38,103 nt of DNA from Methanobrevibacter curvatus. Its GTDB lineage: Archaea > Methanobacteriota > Methanobacteria > Methanobacteriales > Methanobacteriaceae. Positions 17,162 through 26,480 of the stretch are shown in pieces. Each line of letters begins with the position of its first letter. The stretch's first letter is position 1. The DNA lies in the NCBI RefSeq assembly GCF_001639295.1, contig NZ_LWMV01000021.1, positions 1 to 38,103 on the forward strand, read 5' to 3'. The position numbers and the translations under genes are program-made. The notes beneath the pieces are model-generated. The model did not search any database. It saw only the letters and a list, made by a program, of their open reading frames with translations, and was not told the DNA's origin.

Positions 17162-17237
17162 AAACCTGTGATCTAGCCTGGAATATAATGACGGACTTTG
17201 GATCCATATGACAGTGGTTCAAATCCACTCAGATCCG
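17162..17237 (+). pseudogene. Degenerate tRNA-like copy of tRNA-Arg(TCG), anticodon now TTG
   Basis: Aligns without gaps over 76 nt to the tRNA-Arg(TCG) at 18875-18950 (opposite strand), with about 18 differences. The T arm (AGTGG-TTCAAAT-CCACT) is intact, with paired changes. The anticodon loop CTTTGGA would read as Gln(TTG). The acceptor stem is broken at pairs 1-72, 2-71 and 4-69, the anticodon stem at 28-42 and the D stem at 12-23. All five mismatches are A against C. It is probably a decaying tRNA copy; expression is not excluded. The rest of 16836-17312 shows no gene. Confidence 0.75.
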
Positions 17238-17312
17238 CTTTAATTCAACTTTACAAGATATTTTCAATACATTATAAGTTTAATGGATAAATAAAAGATG
17301 TTCTGATTTTAT

Positions 17313-18509
17313 TTACAATTTTTCATTTCTAATGGACAATATAGCTAAATATATTGGGTATAGCATATTAGGGAATTTATATATCCCACTTCTTGGAATA
17401 TCTTGTTCTAATATTTTCAACTTCTTTGCTTTTTTTAAAAAATCAGAAAAAACTCTTTTTTCTTCTTCATTAAGATATTTTTCAAAATCACTTTTTTTAA
17501 ATGAGATAATAGTGTGTTCTCCCATTTTAAGAAGTATGGATCTATATTTTGTACTGTAAATTGATGAATCAATTTCAGGCTTAACAAATTTCTTACCTAT
17601 TTGAATACCTGCCTCAAAAATCCCATGAAGTGCATCTTTTTTATCTATAGTGCCATCGACATCTTCCCAAAATACTCCATACCCAATTTCTTGCATCATT
17701 GTAGGTATTCCTGCAGAAAAATCTATCATTTCATTTAAAGCTTCACTTTCAACTTTAATATTGACTTTTTTGAATGTATCTTCAAAAAAAGATGAAACTT
17801 CTGATCTTGTTAAAGGTCCTACTTCATATGACCTAAATATTCTGTTAAATGAAGGGTTATGGTTATATAATGTTTGTAATTTATCTGGGTATCCTGCTAA
17901 CATTATTGCAATAGGGCTATCGCCTCTGAAATCTGTATCAAGTGTATCAGAGAAACTTTTATACCATGTCGCAAATTCTGGACCTTTTGTCAAGCCATTT
18001 ATGTCATCTATAATAATAAATATTCCTTTTTTATCATCAAAATCTTTTGTTAATTCTTTTAAAAATTGAGGGAAGTTATCTTTAACAGATTTAATAAATT
18101 CATCACTATTAGGTCTTAATTCTATATTAGCTCCAAATGCTCCAGCACTTTTAATATTATCTCTTAGTTTATCAAATATTTTTTCAGACCATGATTCGGA
18201 TTCAATTTCATTCAACAACCTTTCTATGATTTGTTCTATTAAAGATTCGATATCATGCACACTATCATTTACAACATGAACTCCCACCATCTTAAATTTT
18301 TTTTGAACTAGGTTTTTTACATATGTTGCTAAGGATGTTTTTCCCATTCCTCTTTTTCCAGTTATAAAAAAGTGTTGTGCATTTCCACTGATTACATTAG
18401 TCATATATCGACTAATATTTTCTATAATATCCATTCTTCCTTTAAAGTTTTCAGGACTTACTGGATGTCCTGGTTGAAAAGGAGTTTCTCTTAAAGGGAC
18501 TTCTTCCAT
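17313..18509 (-). CDS. AAA+ ATPase with C-terminal helical/winged region
   Basis: P-loop ATPase of the archaeal Orc1/Cdc6-like or STAND-like AAA+ class. After FKGRMDIIENISRYM it shows Walker A TGKRGMGKTSLA (about residues 50-61), Walker B IFIIIDDING (about 164-173), a sensor-like IAIMLAGYP, and an arginine-finger-type NRIFRSYEVGPLTRSE lid region. The about 100 C-terminal residues look like a winged-helix or effector domain. Substrate and role are unknown: replication initiation, DNA segregation or signalling are possible. ATG follows GTGGT. Three 53-bp direct repeats lie upstream, and a tRNA-Arg and its degenerate copy bracket the unit, suggesting an integrated element. A TATA-like ATATATAATA is at 18581-18590. 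Confidence 0.8.
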   Translation of the reverse strand: MEEVPLRETPFQPGHPVSPENFKGRMDIIENISRYMTNVISGNAQHFFITGKRGMGKTSLATYVKNLVQKKFKMVGVHVVNDSVHDIESLIEQIIERLLNEIESESWSEKIFDKLRDNIKSAGAFGANIELRPNSDEFIKSVKDNFPQFLKELTKDFDDKKGIFIIIDDINGLTKGPEFATWYKSFSDTLDTDFRGDSPIAIMLAGYPDKLQTLYNHNPSFNRIFRSYEVGPLTRSEVSSFFEDTFKKVNIKVESEALNEMIDFSAGIPTMMQEIGYGVFWEDVDGTIDKKDALHGIFEAGIQIGKKFVKPEIDSSIYSTKYRSILLKMGEHTIISFKKSDFEKYLNEEEKRVFSDFLKKAKKLKILEQDIPRSGIYKFPNMLYPIYLAILSIRNEKL

Positions 18510-18621
18510 TTTACCACTAAAAATATTTTATTGATTATGGTGTTCTAATTAAGAATTACTCATCATATTAATAACTTTATTATTATATATTCATTGGAGC
18601 CTTTTTTATAATTATCTAATA

Positions 18622-18767
18622 TTAGGATTTAGTTAGGAATTTTTTCACTAAAAATTCACATTCAACATTTGAGGTTAGGATTTAGTTAGGAATTTTTTCA
18701 CTAAAAATTCACATTCAACATTTGAGGTTAGGATTTAGTTAGGAATTTTTTCACTAAAAATTCACAT
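18622..18767. repeat. 53-bp direct repeats (2.75 copies), iteron-like
   Basis: Copies begin at 18622, 18675 and 18728; the third stops after 40 bp. They look identical by eye. Each contains GAATTTTTT-CACT-AAAAATTC, a hairpin-forming dyad, and the direct pair TTAGGATTTAGTTAGGAAT. They lie just upstream of the AAA+ ATPase promoter, the arrangement seen at replication origins and partition sites. Confidence 0.9.
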
Positions 18768-18874
18768 CTGCAATTAAGGTCATAAATATTCTAAAAGCAA
18801 AATAATCGTGAAATCCATGTTTTACCAGCATCTTCAAAAAATGTCCACATTAAAATTGACTTGAATAAAAATAG

Positions 18875-18950
18875 CGGACCTGAGGGGATTTGAACCCCCG
18901 ATCTCGGGATCCGAAGTCCCGCATCATATTCCAGACTAGACCACAGGCCC
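18875..18950 (-). tRNA. tRNA-Arg(TCG)
   Basis: Full cloverleaf: acceptor GGGCCTG with CAGGTCC, discriminator G, anticodon stem CGGGA/TCCCG with loop CTTCGGA (anticodon TCG), and T arm GGGGG-TTCAAAT-CCCCT. CCA is not encoded. No intron. Confidence 0.95.
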
Positions 18951-19183
18951 ATAGAAATATAAAAAATAAAGAATTTAGAAAAAATTTATTTATGAAAAAG
19001 TTATATTTATTAATACAATAAATAAATTTAATTTATTAAGTTAAATACTTAATTATTCCTGAAAATTTTTCTTAAATAAAAAACTAAAAAAATATAAGAA
19101 TTTAAAAAAATAAAAAATTTATAAAGATAATAAAAATAATAAATAATAAATAATAATAAAAAATTTATAAACAATAAAAACAT

Positions 19184-20194
19184 TTATTCTTCATATCTTT
19201 CATGGAAAAGGATTTCATCTAACTGATAATCTTCCCATTTACGCTTATTTAAAACAATATCAAGCTCTTGAGGAGTAATTAACGGTTTATCATACATTTG
19301 AGAATCATCAATCGCTATCCTAGGACATGCTGTAACAACAAATCCTTCTAAATCCATATAAGCCAGTAAATTATCAGGAGTAATATTTTCTAAAAAAATC
19401 AAAGTAGCTTCCATGCCCTCATCTTTTAATGTTTTTTTAATTTCTTTTGCTAATTTTAGCCTATACTGACCTTCTTTAGAAGAAATTAAAATGCCCCATT
19501 TTTTTATTTCTTGAGATTTAGCTATTCTTGCAAATCGTATTCTTAAAATTCTATCTGCAAACTCAGAAATATCGTAAATATCACTTGTATATGGATTAAC
19601 AACAATTACTGGAGATTTTGTAAATAGATGAATCCCTAATGGATGGAAATTTCCACTTCCAATAAAAACACAAACTTCAGCATTTAAATCTTTAATGGCT
19701 GAAAAATTACAGCCTAAAACCTGACCTTTTCTTGTATTTTTAGAAGAAGAACCAAGGATTATTTCTTTTCCATTGTCTTCAAAAAAGTCTTTAAACTCAT
19801 TTAATAAATTTAAATGTTGAGTTGTTGTTGCTAAAGCAATTTTAGAGTAGTTTTTTAAGTATTCTAAGGAGTTTAATAAAGAACTTGTCATGTTTATTTT
19901 TGAATATGCTTCAACAAAGATTGTTGGAACAATAGTCTTCAATGGAAGAGCCGTGTGCCCATAATGAACTATTAAGTCAACCATTCCATCCATTTTCCTA
20001 TCCACTAAATCACACGCTCCAAAACAAGGATCACCAGATATTATAACATCAACATTTGCTTCTTTTTCAATGTATTTAGCTATTGATATAGCATGTGTCT
20101 TCAATCCTTCTGGAAACTGAAGTCCAACAGTTTTAGCATTTAAATTATCTATTTTTTTCAGGACTTTATCTAATTCCATATCATAAAGCGACAT
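19184..20194 (-). CDS. dph2: Diphthamide biosynthesis enzyme Dph2
   Basis: Non-canonical radical SAM enzyme that transfers the 3-amino-3-carboxypropyl group of SAM to a histidine of elongation factor 2, the first step of diphthamide. The three cluster-binding cysteines are recognisable: [11 protein letters not shown] (about residues 55-65), VLGCNFSA (about 160) and [11 protein letters not shown] (about 286-296). VGLQFPEGL opens the first domain, and [12 protein letters not shown] is typical of the family. The 336-aa length is normal. hpt lies 93 bp upstream on the same strand; no functional link is known. Confidence 0.94.
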   Translation of the reverse strand: MSLYDMELDKVLKKIDNLNAKTVGLQFPEGLKTHAISIAKYIEKEANVDVIISGDPCFGACDLVDRKMDGMVDLIVHYGHTALPLKTIVPTIFVEAYSKINMTSSLLNSLEYLKNYSKIALATTTQHLNLLNEFKDFFEDNGKEIILGSSSKNTRKGQVLGCNFSAIKDLNAEVCVFIGSGNFHPLGIHLFTKSPVIVVNPYTSDIYDISEFADRILRIRFARIAKSQEIKKWGILISSKEGQYRLKLAKEIKKTLKDEGMEATLIFLENITPDNLLAYMDLEGFVVTACPRIAIDDSQMYDKPLITPQELDIVLNKRKWEDYQLDEILFHERYEE

Positions 20195-20287
20195 TTTTTC
20201 AAAAATAATATTTAGTTTGTTTGGTTTGTAGGATAAATTAAAATTCTAAATAAATCAGTATAATTAATCCCAAATAAACAAGTAAAG

Positions 20288-20854
20288 TTAATCTAGAATT
20301 TCTACAATTGGCTTTCCATTAATAATGTCTAATTTAGCTAAAGTTAAAACTTTAATATTTGTCTCATTTTCAACTATTTCTTTTCCATCATATTTTTCAA
20401 CAATGGCTACAATGACTTCTACTTCAATGTCCATAGATTTTAAAGCATTAACAACAGCTGTAAGTGTTCCTCCAGTACTTACTACATCATCAACAACAAT
20501 TACTTTGTCTCCAGGATTTAAATAATTGATGTATAAGTTTTGTTTACTGTATCCAGTTTCTTGGAAAACAGCTATTTCCCCAGGAAGCCCATATTTTCTT
20601 TTTCTAATTACAACAAAGGGAATACGTGTATCTAATGATAATGCAGTTGATAAATGGATTCCCATTGCTTCTACACAAACAATTTTATCTACATTATTTA
20701 AATTTACTTTTTCTTTTATAAATGCAACAATTTCTTCCAATACATCAGGATACATTAAAGGGATCCCATCAGTTATAGGATTAACAAAATAATCATATTC
20801 TCCTTTTTTTACAACTGGAGAAGACTCTAATGATTCTTTAATCTTTTCAAACAT
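20288..20854 (-). CDS. hpt: Archaeal hypoxanthine/guanine phosphoribosyltransferase
   Basis: Purine salvage enzyme transferring phosphoribose from PRPP to hypoxanthine or guanine. The PRPP-binding motif VIVVDDVVSTGGTL is at about residues 115-128. An upstream VCVEAMGIHLSTALS and RKRKYGLPGE match the archaeal Hpt subfamily, which looks like adenine PRTases; substrate preference is therefore inferred. AAGG sits nine bases before the ATG and a TATA-like ATATATAA is just upstream. Confidence 0.9.
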   Translation of the reverse strand: MFEKIKESLESSPVVKKGEYDYFVNPITDGIPLMYPDVLEEIVAFIKEKVNLNNVDKIVCVEAMGIHLSTALSLDTRIPFVVIRKRKYGLPGEIAVFQETGYSKQNLYINYLNPGDKVIVVDDVVSTGGTLTAVVNALKSMDIEVEVIVAIVEKYDGKEIVENETNIKVLTLAKLDIINGKPIVEILD

Positions 20855-21229
20855 AAAAAAAACCTTATATATTCAATAAACAAAATAATTTAAATTTTAA
20901 AATCATAGGATAAAAATCAAATAAAATTAATTAGAAAATAAAAAAAATATAAATTAATTATAATTAATGAAACAATTTATTATAATTAATAAAATAATGA
21001 ATGATAATATAATAAAATAAAATAAAAAAAATAAATATAATATAAAATTAAATCAATAATAATTTATATTATATCAAATATAAAAATTTATACTATTATA
21101 TTTACTTAAATAATTTCTTTTTAAAGTTTTTTTTAAACTTTTACTAAATTTTTACTAAAAGTTTATAAGAATATTTTTAATAATTAAATATTCACAATGA
21201 ATCAATAGAAAACAGAGACAAGTGAAAAA
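20855..21229. other. AT-rich divergent promoter region, hpt/srp54
   Basis: No gene seen. It holds the hpt promoter (minus strand) and a TATA-like TTTATAAGA at 21162-21170 for srp54, giving a leader of about 40 nt. The rest is A/T with short repeats of TAATTAATAAAA. Confidence 0.4.
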
Positions 21230-22564
21230 ATGTTAGGTAATTTAGGAAGAAGTCTAACCGATGCCATGAAAAAAATGGCTGGAATGGCTGTTATAGATAA
21301 AAAAGCTGTTAAAGAAATAGTTAAAGATATTCAAAGAGCTTTAATTCAAGGTGATGTAAACATCAAGCTTGTTTTTGAATTATCAAAAAAAATAGAAGAT
21401 AGAGCATTAAATGAAAAACCAGATAAAGGTGTTACAGCAAGTAAACATGTTATAACAATTGTTTATGAAGAAATGGTAAATTTAGTTGGAAAAGAAGCCC
21501 ATCCATTAGAAATAACAGGTAAACCATATAAAATAATGTTTTTAGGATTACAAGGTAGTGGTAAAACAACCACAATTGGCAAACTTGCAAGATATTTACA
21601 AAAAAAAGGGTTTAATCCAGCTATTGTATCAACAGACACTTGGAGACCAGCAGCTTATGAACAATTAAAACAGTTAACTGAAGAGCTTCACATATCTCTT
21701 TATGGTGATCCTGAAAATAAAGATGCAGTAGATTTAGCTAAAAAAGGCTTAGAAAAGTTTAAAAATCAAAAAATAATTATATTTGATACAGCTGGAAGAC
21801 ATAAAGATGAACAAGATTTATTTGATGAAATGAAAGAATTATCTTCTGTAGTAAACCCAAATGAAGCCATTCTTGTAATTGATGGAACAATAGGTCAACA
21901 GGCCCATGATCAAGCAAAAGCATTTGCAAAAACCACTGATGTAGGTTCAATAATTGTCACAAAATTAGATGGTTCTGCAAAAGGAGGTGGAGCATTATCT
22001 ACAGTGGCTGAAATAGGCGCTCCAATAAAATTTATTGGAACTGGTGAAAAAATAGATAATTTTGAAGTTTTTGACCCCTCACGATTCATTTCAAGACTTC
22101 TTGGTATGGGAGATATTCAAACTCTTATTGAAAAAGCTGAAGAAGCTGTTGATGAAGATGTTGCTGAAGAAACAATGAAACATATGATGAGTGGAAAGTT
22201 TACTATAAAAGATATGGAAAACCAGTTCCAGATGATGGGTAAAATGGGTCCAATGAAACAAATAATGAATATGATTCCAGGATTAGGTGGAAAACTTCCA
22301 AAAGAAGCTAGTAAAATGACTGAAGATAAAATAAACCAATATAAAATCATTATAAGCTCTATGAAAGAAGAAGAAAAGCTAAATCCTAAAATTATTAAAC
22401 ATTCAAGAATTCACAGAATTGCTAAAGGCTCTGGAAGAAAGCCAGAAGAAGTTAAAGACCTGTTAAAATATTATAAAGGCACTAAAAAAGCTATGAAAGG
22501 GTTAGGGAAACGTGGTTTAGGTGGAGGTCAAATGGGAAGATTAATGGGACAGTTTATGAAATAA
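21230..22564 (+). CDS. srp54: Signal recognition particle 54 kDa protein
   Basis: GTPase of the signal recognition particle; binds 7S RNA and signal sequences and docks with FtsY at the membrane. N domain (about residues 1-85), then the G domain with [18 protein letters not shown] (G1), [22 protein letters not shown] (G3), [14 protein letters not shown] (G4) and [14 protein letters not shown] (G5). The Met-rich M domain (about 300-444) includes [20 protein letters not shown] and the RNA-binding [12 protein letters not shown] helix-turn-helix. Length 444 aa is normal. AAGTGA precedes the ATG. Confidence 0.97.
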   Translation: MLGNLGRSLTDAMKKMAGMAVIDKKAVKEIVKDIQRALIQGDVNIKLVFELSKKIEDRALNEKPDKGVTASKHVITIVYEEMVNLVGKEAHPLEITGKPYKIMFLGLQGSGKTTTIGKLARYLQKKGFNPAIVSTDTWRPAAYEQLKQLTEELHISLYGDPENKDAVDLAKKGLEKFKNQKIIIFDTAGRHKDEQDLFDEMKELSSVVNPNEAILVIDGTIGQQAHDQAKAFAKTTDVGSIIVTKLDGSAKGGGALSTVAEIGAPIKFIGTGEKIDNFEVFDPSRFISRLLGMGDIQTLIEKAEEAVDEDVAEETMKHMMSGKFTIKDMENQFQMMGKMGPMKQIMNMIPGLGGKLPKEASKMTEDKINQYKIIISSMKEEEKLNPKIIKHSRIHRIAKGSGRKPEEVKDLLKYYKGTKKAMKGLGKRGLGGGQMGRLMGQFMK

Positions 22565-22626
22565 AGGAAACATGGCTAAATAATAACTAATAAGCAACAA
22601 TAATAAAATAAGGCAAGGTATAAATA

Positions 22627-22779
22627 ATGGATGTTTTAATGAAAATGATAATCGCAGAAGAGTATATTAACAGTACATGTGTATTTGATGTAAATCATGA
22701 TTGCCCACAGAGTGATAATGACCATTTATTTGATAGACATTGTCCACAAAGATTTACATCCTCTTGTTGGAGAAAATAA
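22627..22779 (+). CDS. 50-aa Cys/His-rich small protein between srp54 and pus10
   Basis: Unrecognised. Four Cys (positions 18, 26, 39, 47) and three His in 50 residues; HDCPQ and HCPQR form a repeated motif, and CWRK ends the protein. This spacing could bind one metal ion. It starts MDVLMKMIIAEEY with an AAGGT box about nine bases upstream, lies 62 bp after srp54, and stops 3 bp before the pus10 ATG, so it is probably co-translated with pus10. Real coding is supported by its position, ribosome binding site and tight junction; no homologue is known to me. Confidence 0.65.
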   Translation: MDVLMKMIIAEEYINSTCVFDVNHDCPQSDNDHLFDRHCPQRFTSSCWRK

Positions 22780-22782
22780 AGA

Positions 22783-24135
22783 ATGACTTCTAAAGATGTA
22801 ATCTCCAATGAAGAAATAAGTAAAATTGGATTATTGTTAAAAGAAACAAATGGAATAATTTGTAAAAATTGTTTTAAAAGGAAATTAAACCTTGAAGATT
22901 TAGAAAAATTAAATTTTGAGGGTTTAAAAGAATTAAATCTTGAAAAATTAGAAAAAAATTATAATGAAGTAACCAACAACAAAAACTTCAAATTTACAGA
23001 CGACTTTAATGGATGTAGTATATGTAAAGGAATTTTGTCTAATTTAGATGAAAAAAAAATAATTGAAAAAATTGAAGAAAAAATTAGCTATTTAGATTTA
23101 GAATTTGATACCTTTCTATTGGGATCTAAAATCCCAAAAAAAATTATAGAAAATGAAGATAAAATATCAAAAGAATTAGGTATTGAATCAGAAACTATAA
23201 AAAAAGAAATAAACAAAAGAATTGGAGAAAAATTAGAAGCAAAATTAAATAAACCTGTAGATTTTGAAAATCCAAATGTTATAATAATGATTGATTTCAA
23301 TAAAGTCTTTAAATTTTTAGAAAAACATAAAAAGGAAAACAATTTCCATGAAGAAATAAAAAAAATATTTGAAGAGATAAAAATTAGAATACAAATCAAT
23401 CCTATATTTATTGAAGGAAGGTACTTAAAATTTATTAGAACTATCCCTCAAACAAAGTGGCCTTGTAGAAAATGTAAAGGAAAAGGATGTGAAGAATGTA
23501 ATTTTACAGGAAAACAATATTTAGAATCTGTTGAAGAATTAATATCTAAAATAGCCATTAAAGAGTTTAAAGGATACAAAGCAAAATTTCATGGAGCTGG
23601 TAGGGAAGATATTGATGTTAAAATGTTAGGAAATGGTCGTCCTTTTGTTTTAGAAATTTTAGAACCTAAAAAACGATTTTTAGATTTAAATAAATTAGAA
23701 AAAGATGTTAATAGCTATTCAAAAAATAAAACAGAATATTTAAATCTTAAATTCACCACTAAAAATAGAAAAGCTGAAATAAAGGTATCATCACCTGACA
23801 CTTACAAGGTCTACAGATCATATGTCGAATGTGATGGAGAAATTGATGATAATGATTTAGAAAAGTTAAAAATTCTTAAAACAATAGAACAAGTTACTCC
23901 TATACGAGTGGCTCATAGAAGAGCAGATAAAACCCGTATAAAAGAAGTAAAAGAATTGCAAACTAAAAAAATCAGTGATAATTCTTTTGAAATGATCGTA
24001 AAAACTCAAGGTGGGTTATATATTAAAGAACTCATATCTTCAGACGAAGGAAGAACAAAACCAAGTGTTAGTGAGATATTATCTTTGAATTGTATTTGTA
24101 AAGAATTAGATGTAATAGAGGTATCAAGTAAATAA
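22783..24135 (+). CDS. pus10: tRNA pseudouridine synthase Pus10
   Basis: Makes pseudouridine 54 and 55 in archaeal tRNA T loops, replacing bacterial TruB there. An N-terminal zinc module is formed by CKNCFKR (about residues 27-33) and CSICKG (about 77-82), followed by a THUMP-like region. A second set, CRKCKGKGCEEC, is at about 227-238. The catalytic region is FHGAGREDIDVKMLGNGRPFVLEI (about 269-292), with the Asp nucleophile in RED(I)D. YVKTQGG-type VKTQGGLYIKELISSDEGRTKPS ends the catalytic domain. The 450-aa length is within range, with a Glu/Leu/Lys-rich linker at 36-65. Confidence 0.94.
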   Translation: MTSKDVISNEEISKIGLLLKETNGIICKNCFKRKLNLEDLEKLNFEGLKELNLEKLEKNYNEVTNNKNFKFTDDFNGCSICKGILSNLDEKKIIEKIEEKISYLDLEFDTFLLGSKIPKKIIENEDKISKELGIESETIKKEINKRIGEKLEAKLNKPVDFENPNVIIMIDFNKVFKFLEKHKKENNFHEEIKKIFEEIKIRIQINPIFIEGRYLKFIRTIPQTKWPCRKCKGKGCEECNFTGKQYLESVEELISKIAIKEFKGYKAKFHGAGREDIDVKMLGNGRPFVLEILEPKKRFLDLNKLEKDVNSYSKNKTEYLNLKFTTKNRKAEIKVSSPDTYKVYRSYVECDGEIDDNDLEKLKILKTIEQVTPIRVAHRRADKTRIKEVKELQTKKISDNSFEMIVKTQGGLYIKELISSDEGRTKPSVSEILSLNCICKELDVIEVSSK

Positions 24136-24496
24136 ATAAAAAAGAAATTTAATCATTAATATTGAATTATGTAAAAAAATAAATAAAATATCAATAAAAC
24201 TTTAATTATAAAAAAAGTTAAATATATTAATAAGTTCTATTATAATTTATATTATTATCAAAGATAAAAAAATTTTATTAAATAAATATTGATATATTTA
24301 TATTAAAAAATGTATTAGTATCATATTAATTAAATATATTTAATAATTAAATATTTCAACAGTATATTAAAATAAAAAATTCATTATTTTTTTATAGATT
24401 ATTTTTATAGATTAATTATAAATAAATTATTAAAATAATAATCTTTGATTAAAAACTAATTTTTTTTAAAATTTAGTTAAATTCAAAAGCTTCTTA

Positions 24497-24508
24497 AAAA
24501 TATATAGA
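24497..24508 (+). promoter_or_regulatory. TATA box of the rpl21e-rpb4 operon
   Basis: AAAAATATATAG about 25 bp before a repeat-bearing leader of roughly 100 nt. The region 24136-24490 before it is AT-rich with no gene visible. Confidence 0.45.
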
Positions 24509-24517
24509 TTCAAAATT

Positions 24518-24590
24518 AATGAGTTAAAATGAATGAGCTAGAATGAATGATTTAGAATAAATGAACTTATAATATAGTTATTTAACTCAT
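24518..24590 (+). promoter_or_regulatory. Repeat-bearing 5' leader of rpl21e
   Basis: Four degenerate 14-nt units (24518-24531, 24532-24545, 24546-24559, 24560-24573) of the form AATGAGYTARAATG. ATGAGTTAA (24519-24527) is fully complementary to TTAACTCAT (24582-24590), so the leader can close into a hairpin over the repeats. A ribosomal-protein autoregulatory leader is possible; this is inference. Confidence 0.4.
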
Positions 24591-24631
24591 GAATTTAATT
24601 AAAGTTATCAAACTGACTATGAGGTATCAAT

Positions 24632-24928
24632 ATGCAAAGATCAAGAGGAACTAGAAGTAAAACTAGAAAAAAATTAACTAGTGTCAAAAGACCTGGTCGT
24701 TCCAACCCTATAACTAAAAAATTACAAAGATTCCAAGAAGATGATTTAGTACACATTATAATAGACCCAAGTGTTCACAAAGGTCAACCCCATCCTCGTT
24801 TTCATGGAAAAACTGGGAAAATCATTGGAGCTAAAGGCAGAGCTTATGTTTTAGGTATAAATGACAAAAATAAAGCCAAAGAACTTATTGTTAGACCAGA
24901 GCATTTAAAATTACAAGACCCAGAATAA
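24632..24928 (+). CDS. rpl21e: 50S ribosomal protein L21e
   Basis: Archaeal/eukaryotic-type large-subunit protein of the L21e family. The basic N-terminus ([15 protein letters not shown]) is followed by the SH3-like domain: [38 protein letters not shown]. Length 98 aa is normal. GAGGT lies seven bases before the ATG. It leads a block rpl21e-rpb4-DUF655 that is conserved in many archaea. Confidence 0.97.
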   Translation: MQRSRGTRSKTRKKLTSVKRPGRSNPITKKLQRFQEDDLVHIIIDPSVHKGQPHPRFHGKTGKIIGAKGRAYVLGINDKNKAKELIVRPEHLKLQDPE

Positions 24929-24988
24929 CTATAAGTGATATAAAAATAATTGTTAAATATACAATTATTGTTAAGTAATGGCGATTTT

Positions 24989-25336
24989 ATGATTGGTAAA
25001 AAAACTTTAGAAACAAAACCAATACCAATGGTTCAAGTAAAAGAAATCCTTGTTAATTTTAGTGAAAATTTTGAACCAAGTTATGAGCAAAATTTAACCA
25101 TAGACCATGTAACTAAGTTCTCAAAGCTTCCATTAGCAGAAACTAAAGAATTAATAGAGGAACTTAAAAATGAAGCAGGACTAAAAGAAAAATATGCTGT
25201 TAAATTATCTGATATAATGCCTGAAGATTTAATGGATATTAGATTACTGTTTCAAAAAGAAAGAATTCCTATGAGCAAAGAAGATATGGAAAATATATTA
25301 GAAGTTATTGACAAATACCGAGATTATGAAGAATAA
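24989..25336 (+). CDS. rpoF: DNA-directed RNA polymerase subunit Rpb4 (RpoF)
   Basis: Stalk subunit of archaeal RNA polymerase, partner of Rpb7/RpoE. The start is placed at the ATG at 24989 (MIGKKTLETKPIPM...), preceded by GGCGAT, rather than the upstream in-frame ATG at 24950; this gives 115 aa, the usual size. The C-terminal HRDC-like helices include VTKFSKLPLAETKELIEEL and KLSDIMPEDLMDIRLLF. Adjacent to rpl21e as in other euryarchaea. Confidence 0.93.
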   Translation: MIGKKTLETKPIPMVQVKEILVNFSENFEPSYEQNLTIDHVTKFSKLPLAETKELIEELKNEAGLKEKYAVKLSDIMPEDLMDIRLLFQKERIPMSKEDMENILEVIDKYRDYEE

Positions 25337-25380
25337 CTTTTTAAAAACCAATACAAAAAACTAAGGCATATTGTGATACA

Positions 25381-26031
25381 ATGGAAGACAATGCAGTTAT
25401 TTTAGACTATTTACCATTAGGATATGTTAATGAAGATATGTCTACTTTTAAAAGAAAACCTATAGCACAAGCCATAGGTATAGAAAACTTTACTTTACTA
25501 GAGTTAATCCCTAAAGAAGGTTTAGACTTAGAAATTCATGAAAATGTCTTTATTGGAAAAGATAAAGAACAAAGGGATAAAATTGGCAGAGTTAAAGGCA
25601 AATTTGAATTTGAAAAATTAACTGCAACCAGTAGGGTAGAACTAGACTATGTTATTCGGGAAATCATTGAGTCCAACAGTACTAAGTTTATTAAATTCTT
25701 TAATGAATCTGGTTCTATTAATACACGTATCCACCAGCTTGAGTTACTACCAGGAATCGGTAAAAAACATATGTTAGCTATTTTAGAGGCAAGAGAGAAA
25801 CAGCCATTTGAAAGTTTTGAGGACATTAAAGAAAGAGTTCCCTTATTAAAAGATCCTGTTAGTATTCTTGTTCAAAGAGTTAAAATAGAACTTGACAACA
25901 CTACCGTCCGTAGAGGCAAGAATAAATATACTTTATTTACTTATATTCAAAAAGAAGGTCAAGACCAAAATAAAAGACGAAATAGACCTCAAAAAAGAAA
26001 CAATAATGGAAGAAATAATAGAAGAAACTAA
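25381..26031 (+). CDS. DUF655 family protein, probable RNA/DNA-binding
   Basis: Archaeal family (COG1491) found next to rpl21e and rpb4. The N-terminal half is an OB/KOW-like β domain (DYLPLGYVNEDMSTF, IGVENF-like IGIENFTLLEL). The C-terminal half has two helix-hairpin-helix-like motifs: LLPGIGKKHMLAILEAREKQPF and FEDIKERVPLLKDPVSILVQRV. It ends in a basic Arg/Asn/Gln tail (KRRNRPQKRNNNGRNNRRN) suited to binding RNA. The exact role is unknown; position suggests a link to translation or transcription. Confidence 0.88.
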   Translation: MEDNAVILDYLPLGYVNEDMSTFKRKPIAQAIGIENFTLLELIPKEGLDLEIHENVFIGKDKEQRDKIGRVKGKFEFEKLTATSRVELDYVIREIIESNSTKFIKFFNESGSINTRIHQLELLPGIGKKHMLAILEAREKQPFESFEDIKERVPLLKDPVSILVQRVKIELDNTTVRRGKNKYTLFTYIQKEGQDQNKRRNRPQKRNNNGRNNRRN

Positions 26032-26480
26032 TTATTTTTCCTTTATTTAATTTTTTAAAAATTTTCCATTTAAAAAAAAAAAACTAATTAATACTATTTT
26101 TACTATGAATATTATTTAATTTTACTACTTAATATTATTAATAAGACTTAATATGTTTAATGTACTTAACACTATTTTTAATACTATTTTTAATATATTT
26201 TCGATTTATAAAGTAAGTTTTACTCTTTATTTTAGATTCAATTTATACTCTCTCTCCTATTTCTCAATTTAAAAAAAAAATAGAAAAAATACAGTTTCTA
26301 ATTCTTAAAAATCAATATGTTATTTTAGTTTTTAATTTTAAATAGAAATATAAAAAACTAAATAAATTAAAAATATAAGTAAAATTAAAAAACTAAATAG
26401 AACTAAAAAATTAAATAAAATTAAAAAACTAAATAGAGCTAAAAAATTAAATAAAAATAATAAAATAAAAAAGTGTTTTA
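26032..26480. other. AT-rich gap after DUF655 with 36-bp tandem repeat
   Basis: A T-rich stretch right after the DUF655 stop (26034-26066) may terminate the rpl21e operon. Two 36-bp direct repeats (26385-26420, 26421-26456) differ at one or two bases and lie just before rsmA. No gene seen. Confidence 0.5.

Noticed and set aside
17162-18950. tRNA copies as direct attL/attR repeats of a prophage
   Set aside because: The two copies are in opposite orientation and no integrase gene is visible, so classical integration ends are not supported.
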